A stretch of DNA of 64,000 nucleotides from Phoronis australis (lineage: Eukaryota; Phoronida; Phoronidae): positions 407,472 through 471,471 of the forward strand of contig NMRA01000061.1 in assembly GCA_002633005.1 (NCBI GenBank). Direction: 5' to 3'. Positions 49,620-62,227 of the stretch are shown piece by piece (the first letter of the stretch is position 1; each line of letters opens with the position of its first letter). The notes beneath the pieces are model-generated. The model saw only the letters and a list, made by a program, of their open reading frames with translations, was not told the origin of the DNA and searched no databases. The translations under genes and the position numbers were made by a program.

Positions 49620-49770
49620 CAAAGTGGACCCTTTGCTAACAAAAAAGCGGGGCGACAAAAAAACTGTGCGTCTGCCTCTTTTTAGTGGACTATTGTTTCG
49701 TTTTCTCGGACTTTTTGTTTCTCTGAGGCAGACCTTTTTACCCACTTCGCCAAATGGGGTTGAAATCTGG
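49620..49770. repeat. Dispersed repeat, second copy of 30620-30890
   Basis: It shares the aaaagcggggc, ggactttttgtttctc and cttcgccaaatgggg blocks with 30620-30890. It is non-coding; an open frame across it (49624-49845) is accidental. Confidence 0.6.
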
Positions 49771-52143
49771 GAAACCCCTTTCAGTTCATTGTTACTAATT
49801 AGTATGGCGACGACATTTGACTTGAATAGTGTTGTAATTTATTAAAACGGGTAGTGATCGAAGTAAACAAAATCAAGAGAATACCGATCCCGTTTCTAAG
49901 CCCAAACAAGTACAGTGCATGGTGGTGGCGATGTGATCGATAAACTTCCGACCAAGCATGCGCATTGATGCCCAGACTTGGAATTCAAGGTGTCGTTCAT
50001 GATGTTTCCACAGGGCCACTTTTCAATACAGATGGCGCTGTGTCAGAGTGTAGTGTGATCACTTGCTACGCTTGTAATACACGGCAATATTTCGCCCCAA
50101 GTCTTGCGCGTTCTTAGTTATCACCTCTACTGAACGCACGCCTTTGTAAAAAGACATGTGCCGGGTTGATTAATGTCACATTCTTTACTGTCACGAAAAC
50201 TTCTCAACTCCTCCCTTTTTCAACCGAATTGCATACAAAGTTATATTATTAGGAAGCCCTTCATCAGCTGTTGATCAGTGGTGTATGCCACCAGAACCAA
50301 AACATAAATAGTTTACTTCATTTTGCATACTTGACAGGTTCAGATTTACTTCATAATGCTGAAAACCTAGGGTATTACTAAAATGTGAAAAAATAACAGA
50401 GTGCAATAATGAAACCCTTGATGGTGTGACGGGATGGCGGCAAAAAACAAAGAGGAGACAGTCCTCCAAGAGATCGACAATGTACGCTGTAAATAACGCA
50501 AGTGTCAGATTAGTTTCTTTTACTAGATAAACTTTCCCTTCTTTAAATTCTATTTCACGGGTACATTACTGCTCAGAAATTGAACTAATAGTACATCTGT
50601 ACAACAAGCGAACACTGTATTAAAGAAATATTATCTAACAATAGTTGTTATAAAAGCCCTAACGCTCTGCCCTAAATCTCAATATTTCATAATCCTGGAT
50701 ACTTTTTAAATTGTTTCTTGTCGGCCACGTTTTGTTGTATACGCGTTTTTCCCAAAGTGGAGCTCAGGAGTAAAAAACTCGGTAGTCTTATACGTGTATG
50801 TTTTACCCTTTCATCGCGATCCCAATAAATAGTAACACTGAAACTGGGTCTTCGAGTGAACAGGACAATAAGAAACTGACAATAACAGCAGCTGTTCAAA
50901 ATGCTGCTTTGCTGCTGAGCTCAACGAGGAAATTGATTAGAGTGACAATTACTTGTTTGAAGTCTAGTCCCGGGTTTTCCAAAAAACTCGTGTTGCCTTT
51001 ATGTCCGAATGTTCGCGCGACAATGAAGTCGTGCCTCTATGTGACTGAGTGGATATTTTTTGACACGTTATTGTCAACGTTTTATAGTCAGAATAAACTG
51101 ATTCTCGGGTTACTCTTAGTTTGCAAGATCTCTTGTTTGCCCATGTCTGTCGACTCATCGTATCGCATGACTTACATACAGTCTGTAAGAGGCCTCTGAT
51201 CAACCTAGCTAAACTGCGTATTTTTACTTTCCATGGAACGTGCCTACTAGACATTCACCTGTTTGAGGGTTGAAGTTAATGCAATTTTTGACTCGTGCTC
51301 TTCATAATTATTTTCAAGCCGCAGTAAAGTTATAGAGGCCGGTGCGTACATAGTCTTGACAGCAATTTAATAATTGCTGTGACTGTGGAACACCAGAATT
51401 ATGTAATACAAGCGTACTGTGGTGTAGTGCTGCAAACTGAAATGACCACAGATTCTGAAAAGTCAGGAATTATTATTTTTAAATGTTACCTCCACGAAAC
51501 ATCAACATAGACGTCAACGAAGATGCCTGAACTAAGCAAATTTTTTGATAGAAAGGTAACAACAGTTACTGTTCATAGGCGACATGTTTCCACCGGTGTT
51601 AACTAAAGATATGTCTATATTTGTATTCATCTCGTTGGTTGTCATTATAATTAGTAATAAGAACAAAACTTGTTGCCGCTATAACCCACCAACAGATATT
51701 AATTACTCCTGGAGAACATAATTTTATAATATTAATCATAATACTTTGTAACTGTCAATATTTGCTGAAAGTAGCGTCACTCCAAACGATAAAATGCAAC
51801 CCGAAAGCTAGGTTAAATTGCAGATCCCTTGTTTGCAATTATCAAAAATGAAATTCTTGAGTATTATTATATAATAACGTAGAAAAGTAATTCAGCACAA
51901 GAACTTCAATTATGAACAATTTTTGAAGTAGGTGGATCCCTGAAGAAGAGCTTCTTGTTTGACAATGTAATTATTATTCATTTGGCTATATACGATACCA
52001 GTGTGAACGGGGTGTGCTTGTTTTGTTATAAAGTATCGTTTGGTTTTGTATTTGCACCAAGCATTAATTAACACGGATTAATTAAGGCAAGTTTTATATC
52101 TAAAGCATACGTGTTTACCACAGTAATTTCACAGTATGTGAAT

Positions 52144-54841
52144 GGGCAATTCCGTGAAAAGGTCAACCTAGAGAAAAATATTAAAATTGTGTCTAGATTA
52201 ACATTTATGGTGTCATCTGAGAGCCCAATCTCTTCAGTTTCAGAGCTCGTATTTCAATTTCTTATAGCTTTCGTTTTTTACCTAAACAGACTTATTTTTG
52301 GGGGTCACTTGACCCAAAAATATTATCCAGTTTTTATGTGTCTTGTTAATTATTGTCATAAATAAGTTAACTATGGGTATTTTGCTATATTATCAAGTTT
52401 GTACCATCACATGAAGCCTAAATTTTCTAGAAAAATATCATCATTTGACCTGTGTCGCATCGTTGACCTCCTTGGGTCAAAGGACAACTCCTGAATAACA
52501 TAGTGCCGCACGTCCGTCACAAAAAGTGCTAAAAAGTGTAGTTACATTAAAAGTTTTCAATCGAAATTAAATTTCAGATTCTCTTTGAACTTGTTACTCA
52601 ATACTTTTGACCAAAATTTTATATCCCAGGTAATTATTCATTAAGTCAGGAATTGTGTAACAGACGTACGGCAAATTTGTACATCCGTCACGTACGTCTG
52701 TCACACCCATGAAATTACAATTTTTCAGCCAATAAAAATAAACTTAGGTCTTATTTTTACTTTTCAAACTTGCAGAAGATGCAATTTGTCTCAGACCTAT
52801 GAACTTAAAACGATTAAATATTGCAAACACAGTCATAAAATCAAGTTGCTCCGGTTTTAAACTAGATGCATTGGACTTTTTTGATTTCAAAAATATTTGC
52901 TGAGAAGTTATACTTTATGGTGTCGTGTTATTCTTAAGAGAATTCAACTTGTAAAAATTAGACAGTTGGACTACATCATAGAATGTTAACACTAAATGTT
53001 AATTTAACGATTTTTTTGTTTTTGTGCAAGTACCCCGTGTTTGTAAAGAAACCCTTAAATTTTGGAAAACGTCTGAAGCAAAAAGTATTCATATCAAGGA
53101 TTTCTATGGGTGCTCTGGAGTTTAAATACTAAGAGGCCAAAAGGAATACGTGTCAAGTTGCTGTTCTGCTGGAATCATCATGTTATTTTCGCTATGACTC
53201 GCTATGCTGTTCTGTTTGGTGAGAAGCCGATGCTGAGCATTTTTAAGTGGTAGCAAACTGTAAGCTACATGTATTTATTACGCATTTTGTCACACCCTCA
53301 GTGACTGTAGTTGCTCTTGTGTTTTTCATTTTCGTGGGTGGCTTGTATGAAATGGTTTCATAGCAAATGATTACGTCGTCTCATTTTACATATATTTGAT
53401 AAAACAAAAACGTTGATCTCGCAATTTTTGAGACAGATTAACCCTTTTTCTATTGAGATTCGAGGAGAGTGAACCAGCATTTAGAAACAAAAGAGGGAAT
53501 TGTTGGAGACCAGATGCAACTAGGAGGGGAACAAATGTCTGCTGGAAAGTTATCTGAAACTTGAAAAATGCCATCATGGATCAAAAAATTCATAATTGTA
53601 TCTGCACGAACTATAAAGCGACCTTAATTTCAAATTGAAAAGAAGACAGTATTGAATTAAAAAAACTAAATGAAAAGCTAATCAAGCTTATCACTAAGGG
53701 CCAACATTTGATAATTTTATTTGCTCCACATATTCCTAAGTCATAATCCTAAATTTAATGTCTGCTTTAACACTGCAAGACAACACCGGGTGTTTTTTTT
53801 ATCAAAATTCGAATGTCACAAAATGATGTTGTCAAGTGTCAACTAAACCATGCGGTATCATTTGTTTGCTTCATAGTGTATTATAAAAAATACTGGAGTC
53901 CTGATACTAATATTTTTAAAACAGCACCTTTATTATTAACATGGGCACGTATCAAAACAATCAGTGACATGGCCCAGACTGTATAAGCTTAGGGCAAGTA
54001 CTACTGTAAAAATAAATAATTAGAATGTATACTTATTTCAATGATGATTAATAATATTTTAAACTTTATTTCACATTTTATATTTAAGATAGCGATATTT
54101 ACTTATTAATTAGTTTTATTAGACCTACGTAACATACCAAAACAGTTTTTCTGATTACCAACAGGTGTCGTTTACAAAATAATTAATCTCTCTCATTCCC
54201 ATCTATATCTTCAACGAAAAGTGAGGATTTTAGGAGGCTGTTTTATATCTTTAATCAAATTGCTTTAAAAGTTAAAATCCCAGAGCCCATTTCCAGCATT
54301 GGCTTACCTGGGGTGGCGATTTCAAAAGTTCAATCGGTGTATTTTGATAAAAAAAACATGGAATCAGTAGCAAAAGACCAATATAGCCTAAATATTGAAG
54401 TTTGAATTATTTGGAACTGAAATCTTAGCCACAACAATTTAATACTAGAAATTCAGAGCGTACGTCCGTCATGTACGTCCGTCACACTAACTCACCTTAC
54501 ACACAGTGGTCCAACAAAAATTTCTTAGAAAGCATCACCAAAGAAATTAGTATTTTCTACTTGACTATCATTCCACTAAATCATCATATAAAACAAAAAA
54601 ATCTAACTTAATACAGCTTACAGAAAATTAACATTGTTTTTTTTTCAAAAATTCTCTGCGTACGTCCGTCACTACCCTTTAAAGGAAATTTCCTGTCAGA
54701 TAAAAAAGATTATACATGCATAGGAAGATATCAATGAGATCGGAACGATTGCTGTATTAATAATTTTCCTAAGATGAAAACTCTTTTCACAATTGATCAA
54801 AATGTTCTCTGATTGTACGTCCGTCACAAATGGAATTGCCC
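52144..54841. mobile_element. 2.7-kb non-coding element with ACGTCCGTCAC motifs
   Basis: The segment opens with gggcaattcc (52144-52153) and closes with its exact reverse complement ggaattgccc (54832-54841). Inside, tacgtccgtcac or a one-base variant occurs at about 52510, 52680, 52692, 54461, 54474, 54661 and 54816, clustered near both ends, and it is not seen elsewhere in the window. No long open frame lies inside. This suggests a large non-autonomous DNA element, but the superfamily and target-site duplication are not visible to me. Confidence 0.55.
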
Positions 54842-54899
54842 GAATATAAAAAACGTATTTGTTACCAATAAATAAATAAAAATGCTATCTGAAAATATG

Positions 54900-57050
54900 T
54901 TGTAGTTAGCGTCATGTAACTTGCTTCATGGAGATCATGAATTGTTTGCAAACAGTATTTTGTTTTCAATACAACTACCCTGCATGTTCTCACGATTTCT
55001 TTACAATTTAACATCATGTGTTGTTACCGCATTTCCTCATGACGACCCTAGATTTTGTGTAAACACAATTATTTTTTATACAACTACCCTGGATGTTCCC
55101 ACGACTTCCTAACAATTTACCACTGAAACGACTTTTTTTGCTATTTTCTCATCACGACTTTAGAGTTTGGGCATTTTTTGACTTATGCACAGCTATCCCG
55201 GGAAGGTGGTGGAAACGATTACAGCTACGATCTTATAAACCGCAGCCCATACTAGTGAACAACAAGCCCATGGTATAAATTTCAAGCCCCCCTCCCGAAC
55301 TCCACACTCGCGGCGAAAATAGTCCATACCCAGCGACCAAACTCCATAGGTATCCCGGTACCAAACTTCTGTCTCGGGGACCATATTTCTCGCTGAGTGG
55401 AGTTTAGACCCTGGGTACAGAGTGTAGGGTTACCTCGTATGAGTTTAGTAGCGAGACCCTTGAATTTGAACCACGAGATTCGTGTTTGCTGGGGTACAGG
55501 GAGTCGTAGCTGGACGTTAGAAACGCGATTACGAAATCGTTCCCACCCCCTGCGAAATGTTCTCACGACTTCGAGCACGTGAGTTATAGCAGGATCATCA
55601 CCTAATCAAGATATTTGGTCGTTCTTAAGACTCCTTGAAGACGTGGTAAGTATTTTTGTGGACTAGAGTGTTCATTTCTTTTCATGCGCTGGTTTACCAT
55701 GAGCAGTGTTCTTTTTGGGGAGAGAGGGGAGGCCGCTGATTAGAAATAAAAAAATTCGTATTGGGGGCATACATGCATATGTTAGTGTTCCGAGAACTTT
55801 GGTGAGTACCGCCTTACAACGTCCTAGAGCCGTCATCAATACTGATTTTCGATCACAGTAACATATAAAATACACAAAACAACATCTCAACAACTCAAAA
55901 CCCTTACTGTCTGTGTACTTCATTTAGTTCACAACTTGTCCTTTCAAAGAGCCCAGTGTTCAAACAGTTTAGTTTCTCTGCAAATCCTTTTTACCTCCTT
56001 ACCTTACAACTATTTCAAAAATGAAATCGGTTTTAGCCGTCTCCATACACCTGCAATCATTTTCCAAAAACAGTCACTCATCCGCCACTTGTAAGTCATC
56101 GAATCCCCGCAGGAGGAGAACACCTCAGGTCAAAATTAATTATTATGTCTTAATGTGAAGAAGGTTTTTGACAATCAATATTAAGTGTAGAAATAGAGTG
56201 ATGTAATATTGTCATGGCCTTACAAGGGGGACCAATGAAACGAAGAGCCTAGTGTAGGGTGGAGGCCATCTTTCATCCAACTGCCAACAATTCTGAAGGA
56301 AAATGAACTACTCAACTTTATGATTATCAAATCCTTTCTTTTTGAATACGGAAGAACACGGTCTTCAGGTATTAATTTTCTGTTTGTGGATAATATGAGG
56401 GTTGCCAAGACACAAAAGAAACACAGGTATACTACATTTACCAAAGGCTAGATTTAGCAATATAAAACAAATCGAAATCTCAGACTGTTAAGCAAAGACT
56501 ACATGAAGCAACATCAGCATAATCAGATATTCCACTGTTAAGCAATTGTTTGCTAGTTACTGTACCTAATATTTGATGAGTTAACCAAAACTGGAACCAC
56601 CGAAGTTGGACGTCAGAAGCGAAATTTACAGACAAAATACGTGCATCTTTCACAATTCATGAGAAGGTACTACTTTCAGACATTTTTCCCAACTGTCTTC
56701 ATGAATGTACATTTTTGATGAAAAACAATTTGTCTTCATTAGAGTAGACAGCATTGCTCCCTAACCAACGTAACTGGGCGTTGTCATTGACCAAGTTTTA
56801 TATCTAATAAATACTAACTCTGTTACACCCATTTTTCTTATCAAATTTGAGTCTATTGGATGGATCCGATCAAAAATCTGAAGGAATCTGAAACATGGTG
56901 TCTGAAAAGGGTTTTACAAGTTACATGTAGGTGTAATCTGATTTATTCAACCACGGACTTCCCCGAAGCCGTCACATTTTTCACACAATGCAGTTAATAC
57001 AACCAAGGACTTGACACTACGGAAACAACGAATTGTGGTGTTACTGTACG
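54900..57050. other. Non-coding stretch with a palindromic patch near 55300
   Basis: Between 55290 and 55510 the text contains ggtatcccggtacc-like palindromic wording and a complementary-looking pair (actccataggtatccc, accctgggtacagag), probably repeat debris. The overlapping frames at 55193-55582 on both strands are a by-product. I see nothing else. Confidence 0.4.
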
Positions 57051-57053
57051 CCA

Positions 57054-57093
57054 TGGCTCGTAACGTATTAGCAAACTATTTTGAACGTGGGGG
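57054..57093 (+). CDS. Possible first coding exon (weak)
   Basis: An ATG in good context (gccATGg) opens 13 codons that run into a strong donor (g then gtaagt). It ends in phase 1. I could not find a following exon that joins it in frame to 59568-59652, which begins in phase 0. It may belong to that gene through an unseen exon, or be chance. Confidence 0.25.
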
Positions 57094-58270
57094 TAAGTAA
57101 GTTCTAAGATATCGTAGTGCATACATGCAAGTTTAATGAGCACACATTCGATGTCATTTTTCTTCCTTAAAGTATGCTCATGGAGTGTTTCGTAGATTTG
57201 CGTAAGGAATCAAAAAAGTAATAGGAGCAAACATAATCAACTCAAATCACACAGCACATAATTTGAATAACGCCCTGAATTTACTCCGGGCTTACCCTAA
57301 ATCAGGCAAAGAGAATCGAGGACTAAATTAGTCAAATGTAAATCAACGAATGGTGGATTCTCTATGCCTAATATAAGCACGGTGTGTGTGATGGTCTCTA
57401 TGACACTGAAGTGATCGTCCATACGATGTGTAAGTGAGTGTTCCTCCTATCCAAGTTGGTGGTTGTATCATTGACGGACTACACGTCGCTGTCAGTACCA
57501 GCCAGATACGCAATATTCCAAAAAAAAAATACATAACACGTGCATTCGATATCCGATGACATTGTTCCTTTTGAAAATGTTACAAACCTTTAGAAGTTAT
57601 AGTTGTGGCAACTTAGGTTGGACCATGGGTGAACATTATGAAATTTTCGGAATATAGAACCGTACGGGTTGTTATTGTTACACCACCGTCATCACGATTT
57701 GTCTCTATTTCAGGCTTGTAAAGAGAGATGTAAGTAAAAACGTCGGACTTTTAATTGGTTGTCTTGCTAAATACATTTTTGGATTAAGTTCATTATCGAC
57801 CCACAAATCCAGCACCGACAGTGCAAGGAAGGGACAATATCATTCGAACGTTTCCCGATTACTTTTGAATGGGAAAGGCTTCTTGATTAATTGTTACAAC
57901 TTTGACCAGAGTTATAAAACAATAAAATCCGTTGCATTTTTGCGATTTTATTACAAACCACCCTGTGTTGTCTTTCAGTAATTCGTTGGAAATCACGGCC
58001 GGTGACTAACAGTTACATAAGAAATTTTACCGTATTCCATAGGTGGTTTTAGCCAAGTCAGCATAGCGCCGTCGGGCTAGCTGCGACGCAAGAGTTTTAG
58101 GTTCCAAGATGGGGATGGTCTCAGAAAATATTTTTTCTCTTTTGTTTACAATACTAAATCATTTCCCAAGGTGCAATCGACTCACAAACGACTCACAGGG
58201 ATCATGATAATTAGGATTGGGGTTTAGCATTTTGGAACTTGTCCAACAATATGATCGTAAGAATTTTAAT

Positions 58271-58318
58271 TCAAGTATAATAAACCAGTGTAATCAAACA
58301 CTGGTTTATTATACTTGA
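58271..58318. repeat. Perfect 21-bp hairpin with AATAAA in both arms
   Basis: tcaagtataataaaccagtg plus t pairs without mismatch with the sequence at 58298-58318, around the six-base loop aatcaa. Each strand reads AATAAA once (58279-58284 on +, 58310-58305 on -). It lies about 190 bp beyond the stop of the minus-strand ORF at 58501-59076. Confidence 0.95.
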
Positions 58319-58500
58319 TTTCGAACAATGCCAAAAATCTTGAACAAATGAGCATTCTCAATTCAAATGTAAAATTGCTTCTGCATGTTGTTAAGAGCGG
58401 AATGAGCACTTAGATGACTAGTGACGGGCGAACACAATTCATGAAATAACAGTTTGTGCTGGTTGATCCGTCATCAATGCAACATTAAAGGCACCTGAAT

Positions 58501-59076
58501 CTAACACATGAAGAGCAAATTAAAATGAGTTATATTATGAACTTTTCCAAAGAGCTGCACTAGGTTTGAATGATTTCCCAGCTCCACCTTGTAAACCAGA
58601 TAAGACATGCCACTGGTCAGTAAGCCACAAGTCGTCATCGAGGAACAATCAGATGTCTTCTCCGATGATCCAGGCGGAACCGGCCAAATGAATCGAGTGT
58701 AGCCGTTGTGTATCGTCAACCCAATTCTCTGTCTTTTTGGTTTAGTAAGTGCAAAGATGTTCTCCTGCATGGTTACCTCATTAGCCACAAATATTCTCAG
58801 CACATGTGTGTTTTGTACATGGTGTTCGGCGATGTGGAACATAAAACGTTTATTCCACCATCCCCCTCCATTTTGGGAATGTTCTGATGAGTACGAGTCC
58901 ATCCTGTTCGTCTCGCTGGTTCCCTGAATGTCGCTACGTGGTATAGAACACACGTAGATATCACTTAATTTCCCTCGGAGTTTCTGATTGGCTGGTCGAA
59001 TTCTCAACAGGTAGCGCTTTACGCAAACAAACTCGCAAGACTGATGGAGGAACTGTAAATGCGGTCTGTTGTACAC
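58501..59076 (-). CDS. Unrecognised 191-codon ORF
   Basis: This is the longest frame without an obvious explanation in the right half of the window. The product is mixed hydrophilic and hydrophobic, with two Trp-Trp/Trp-Pro patches (GGGWWNKRF and FIWPVPP), a basic KPKRQR cluster and nine Cys. There is no signal peptide, and I know no domain that fits. A minus-strand AATAAA in the hairpin at 58310 is suitably placed. The 5' end could be an internal exon, since the frame begins near a run of Cys/Arg without a clear promoter. It could also be chance in low-complexity DNA. Confidence 0.35.
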   Translation of the reverse strand: MYNRPHLQFLHQSCEFVCVKRYLLRIRPANQKLRGKLSDIYVCSIPRSDIQGTSETNRMDSYSSEHSQNGGGWWNKRFMFHIAEHHVQNTHVLRIFVANEVTMQENIFALTKPKRQRIGLTIHNGYTRFIWPVPPGSSEKTSDCSSMTTCGLLTSGMSYLVYKVELGNHSNLVQLFGKVHNITHFNLLFMC

Positions 59077-59332
59077 ACAAATCGGAGCTTAATTCATGGT
59101 CAAGAAATGTGAATCCCAAAAAATTGTAGTTGCGCCTTTTCGAAGTGCATCTTTCTACTATCGCTGACTTTTATTTACGTTGCTGTCTTGTATTCATACA
59201 GTATAAATAACGCACCAGTTAAATCGGCCAGATGCCAGTGTGTTTATTGTACATGTATGTGCTTCCAGCACGCGGCAGAAAGGAAATAGTTGATGCTACG
59301 CTACTTGCAAGACAAGGCTAAAATCGTTCATA

Positions 59333-59460
59333 AACCGCCATTTACTCTCTTTGTTGTAAAGCTAACCAATGACTGCAGAGGTTACATCAACCAGCGATAA
59401 AGCGCGTGCTACTGAATGATACTTGCGTGTGATCTCTACACGCAGAGAACCAGCGAGAGG
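59333..59460 (-). repeat. Inverted copy of the 48150-48275 repeat
   Basis: The core gctaaccaatgactgcagagg is the reverse complement of the copy at 48230. It lies just before the exon at 59568. Confidence 0.75.
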
Positions 59461-59567
59461 CCGAGCTTCCCATCACATGGCCAAGTGACGAAGTTCGCTT
59501 TCTTGACTAATAGCCAATAAACAAACTGAAGGTAACATGAGCTAACTAACTGCACTTCACTATTTAG

Positions 59568-60704
59568 ATGACCGATGCGGAACAAGAAGCCCTGGAGAAC
59601 GCTGACGAGGACCTAAAGGAAATTGTGCTGAGAGACCTGCAAAATGCGGAAGGTAAACATTCATATGAACAATATTTCCTAGGTATTTAGCAGCAAAAAT
59701 GAACGTAAGCCACTTAACTCATAAAAATCGGTCTTACGATGTACTTGATCCGTACCAACAAGAACATCGAGAGCATCGGCCGGATTCACCTGAGTAAAAC
59801 ACTCAAGAGATTTTTGGGGCTGGCCATACAACTCCAAAAAATCACCGCGACTTTTAAAACGGCGCAAATGCGGCATACAGAGTGTCCCGAAAATATACTT
59901 ACACTTCAAATGACAACAACAGCACTATTTATTGTCTTTGGGAACGAGATTACTTGTCTGAAGAGGTGACCAAAAACCGTAGTTTTAATTTCCAAAAGTG
60001 CGCAAAAAAATCCGTTCTCAATACCTGAATCCTTCGTCTGCCATTTGAGTGCACGCAGGCATTGTACTGAAAGGTGTGCATTTTTAGAACTGACACCATT
60101 CACTACAACTAGGCAGTTCAATTTCAGTATTGTGGATTCGACTATGCGCCTACGGTGAGCCTACGATGTGGTTGATTACAATTTATTATCGAAGCAAGTG
60201 CCTATGGTAATGTCAAGCCAGCAAACGTTGTTTGGGAGAAGTTAACGAAAAATTATTACACAATCGGATATCGGAAACTCAAAAATTCCAAGGAAATGCA
60301 GACAATGCACCTCATTCCAAGTTAATAAACAATGAATTCATTTCGGTAGACTAAAGTCATTTTTGACCAACCCCTTATCATGAATTTAAACCAGCGATCT
60401 TGTTCATCAGTCAACCAACAACGCCGTTATTTACTATCATTCGAAACGTGAGAATATTTTCGGGACATCCTGTTGAACTTGGTCCTGAATACATGCATTT
60501 ACAGTGAAATATAATTTATAAAAAACTGCTTGGCCAATATTCATTGAGTGCACGTTACCAGGCCTGTTGTAGGCCTACCATTTGCATAAAATTATTTATG
60601 TACAACGAGAAGTTGATGAGTAATATGTATTTTCAGATCAAAAGGTTAACGCGGCAATGGCAAAGGCTTTCGCGAGATACCTGAAAGAACGCGAAGCCAA
60701 GTGA
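59568..60704 (+). CDS. 3' end of a small acidic helical protein (two exons)
   Basis: Exons 59568-59652 and 60637-60704 join in phase 1 (GT-AG, with a ttttcag acceptor) and end at TGA 60702-60704. The 50 encoded residues start MTDAEQEALENADEDL and end YLKEREAK. They are acidic first, then Ala/Lys-rich, and read as one or two amphipathic helices. A polypyrimidine-AG lies directly before the ATG, so the ATG may be an internal Met after an intron and the protein may be longer. A poly(A) signal is at 60986-60991. I do not recognise the family. Confidence 0.55.
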
Positions 60705-60776
60705 TAAAGGCGGTAAGAAAATTCACCCACAACTTATTCGAATGTTTAGTGATGACGCGTCCTGGCAGTTGAACAG

Positions 60777-60906
60777 TGGCAGATTTAGAGGGGGACCAAG
60801 GGGGCCATACCCCCCAAAAAATTCTCCCAGATTCCATTTGGCAGTTCAGGGGTACGAATGTCCGACGGGCAAAATCTTTGCTAATACTCTGCCCCCCCCC
60901 CCCCCC
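60777..60906 (+). repeat. Dispersed G/C-tract repeat (also at 63890 and inverted at 9130)
   Basis: It begins tggcagatttagagggg, continues attctcccagattccatttggcag and gaatgtccgacgggc, and ends in a 16-C run with one N. The same order is found at 63890-64000 and, reversed, at about 9130-9250. A fragment is at 46615-46650. Confidence 0.8.
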
Positions 60907-60985
60907 NTATGAAGATATAAATTTAGTTAGGCAATTCTTTCTTCTTTTCATGTAGATCTACACTGTTCTAGCTTCCAATGACGCA

Positions 60986-60991
60986 AATAAA
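60986..60991 (+). promoter_or_regulatory. Candidate poly(A) signal after the small acidic protein
   Basis: AATAAA lies 282 bp after the stop at 60704. The poly-C repeat at 60777 lies between them, so the distance is partly due to that insertion. Confidence 0.4.
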
Positions 60992-60999
60992 CAAATGAC

Positions 61000-62080
61000 T
61001 GCACTGAGGTGTAATTTTCACAATAAGTACCTTCACGAAAGGTATATTCTGCTTACCCTAACAAAGTCCCTGGTGCCGAAAGCGCAACCTACTAAGGGGA
61101 AGAATTAGTGTGAACGTCAGTTGTTCTGGAACAACTTGATACCCGAGGGAAATTGGCATTAACTTATTCCACATCAGAAGGTAGAATAAATTGTTCCAGA
61201 TAAAGTTGTAATGGAGGTAGGCCCAAGACACAGCGTTATTAAAGTAACAAGGCCAACTAAATTCGAGGGCAGTAACAGCCCCACAAATAGGATTCATTGG
61301 GGACCTCGCAACTTACAATGTATCAATTTTGAAACATTTCACACCAAATCATTATATTGAATGAATCTTGTGTTTCAAATCATGATATGAATACTTTTTT
61401 ATTTTCGTGACTATTGTCACATTTAGTGATCAATGGTTGGTTCATTGAACTATATTAATCACAGACTTTGACACCAGGTGGAAACACTTAAAATACAAAG
61501 TCAAATACATTACGAATTTTGAACATAAAATTACTCACATTTCCTGCAAGAAAACTGTTCAAGAATGGACTATATAATTTTCAGTACAGCAGTGATCAAA
61601 ACACAAGAAGCCTATCAGGTTGTCTTAGACACACATCCTTATATGTAAGGTTGCGCCTAGGTGCATATGCCTAAATACGTACATACTAGGCGGTAATTAT
61701 TTCATAATCCAGTATTTTATATAGGCCTACCTAGTATTTCGCAAGCCAAGCGTTTCATAATTGTACAATTTTACGATTCGGTATTAAATCAAAACAAAAC
61801 GTTTTTGGAATAATTAAATATGTTTCAAGACAGAGTCCCTGTTTATTTATTTTCTGTTGATTTCACTCGAGACAAGGACTGATACTTCAAATCCTGTATC
61901 TTCGCATTAACAAACGTTAGAGTATGATGCGCTAGAATTAAATGCCCTTTACTAATTTGACCTCAGACAATAAAGTGACGTAAGAACAAAAAACGTCACT
62001 GTGACGCATTTTTCATGCCTGCATTTATGAAGACATGTCGCTTCTAAAGTGCTATTGAAATATTAATTTTGCGAAAGATT
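61000..62080. other. Non-coding stretch
   Basis: The sequence is AT-rich. One minus-strand frame (61058-61297) has no recognisable feature. I see nothing else. Confidence 0.45.
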
Positions 62081-62083
62081 AAT

Positions 62084-62227
62084 ATGGGTAAATTTCTAAA
62101 AAATCTTCGGGCATGTTTATCATGTCTTTGTTGTCAACTTTTGTGCATGAAGAGTACAGCAGTGGACGAGGACGACGAGATTCTTGAAAATAAGGCAAGT
62201 AAAAATTCATCAAATGAGAAAAAATAG
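62084..62227 (+). CDS. Short ORF with a lipid-anchor-like N-terminus
   Basis: The 47-residue frame opens MGKFLKNLRACLSCLCC. Gly2 with nearby basic residues and a run of five Cys is what N-myristoylated, palmitoylated peripheral membrane proteins show. An acidic stretch (VDEDDEILEN) follows. After codon 37 there is a possible GC-type donor (AAG then gcaagt), and an in-phase acceptor at 62531 would lead into KTGQESKPFEQFLKMF. The frame may therefore be the first exon of a longer gene with a last exon near 62734-62842 ending FDWRPL. The joins are not proven and no family is recognised. Confidence 0.35.
   Translation: MGKFLKNLRACLSCLCCQLLCMKSTAVDEDDEILENKASKNSSNEKK

Larger units (their letters stand above)
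47220..52100. other. Repeat-rich intergenic stretch without a supported gene
   Basis: The frames at 48488-48984, 48991-49224, 49310-49525 and 50687-51254 lack domains and splice partners. The recognisable contents are the dispersed repeats at 48150 and 49620. The segment around 48560-48610 holds aataagcgccc-type tandem wording typical of repeat debris. Confidence 0.4.
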
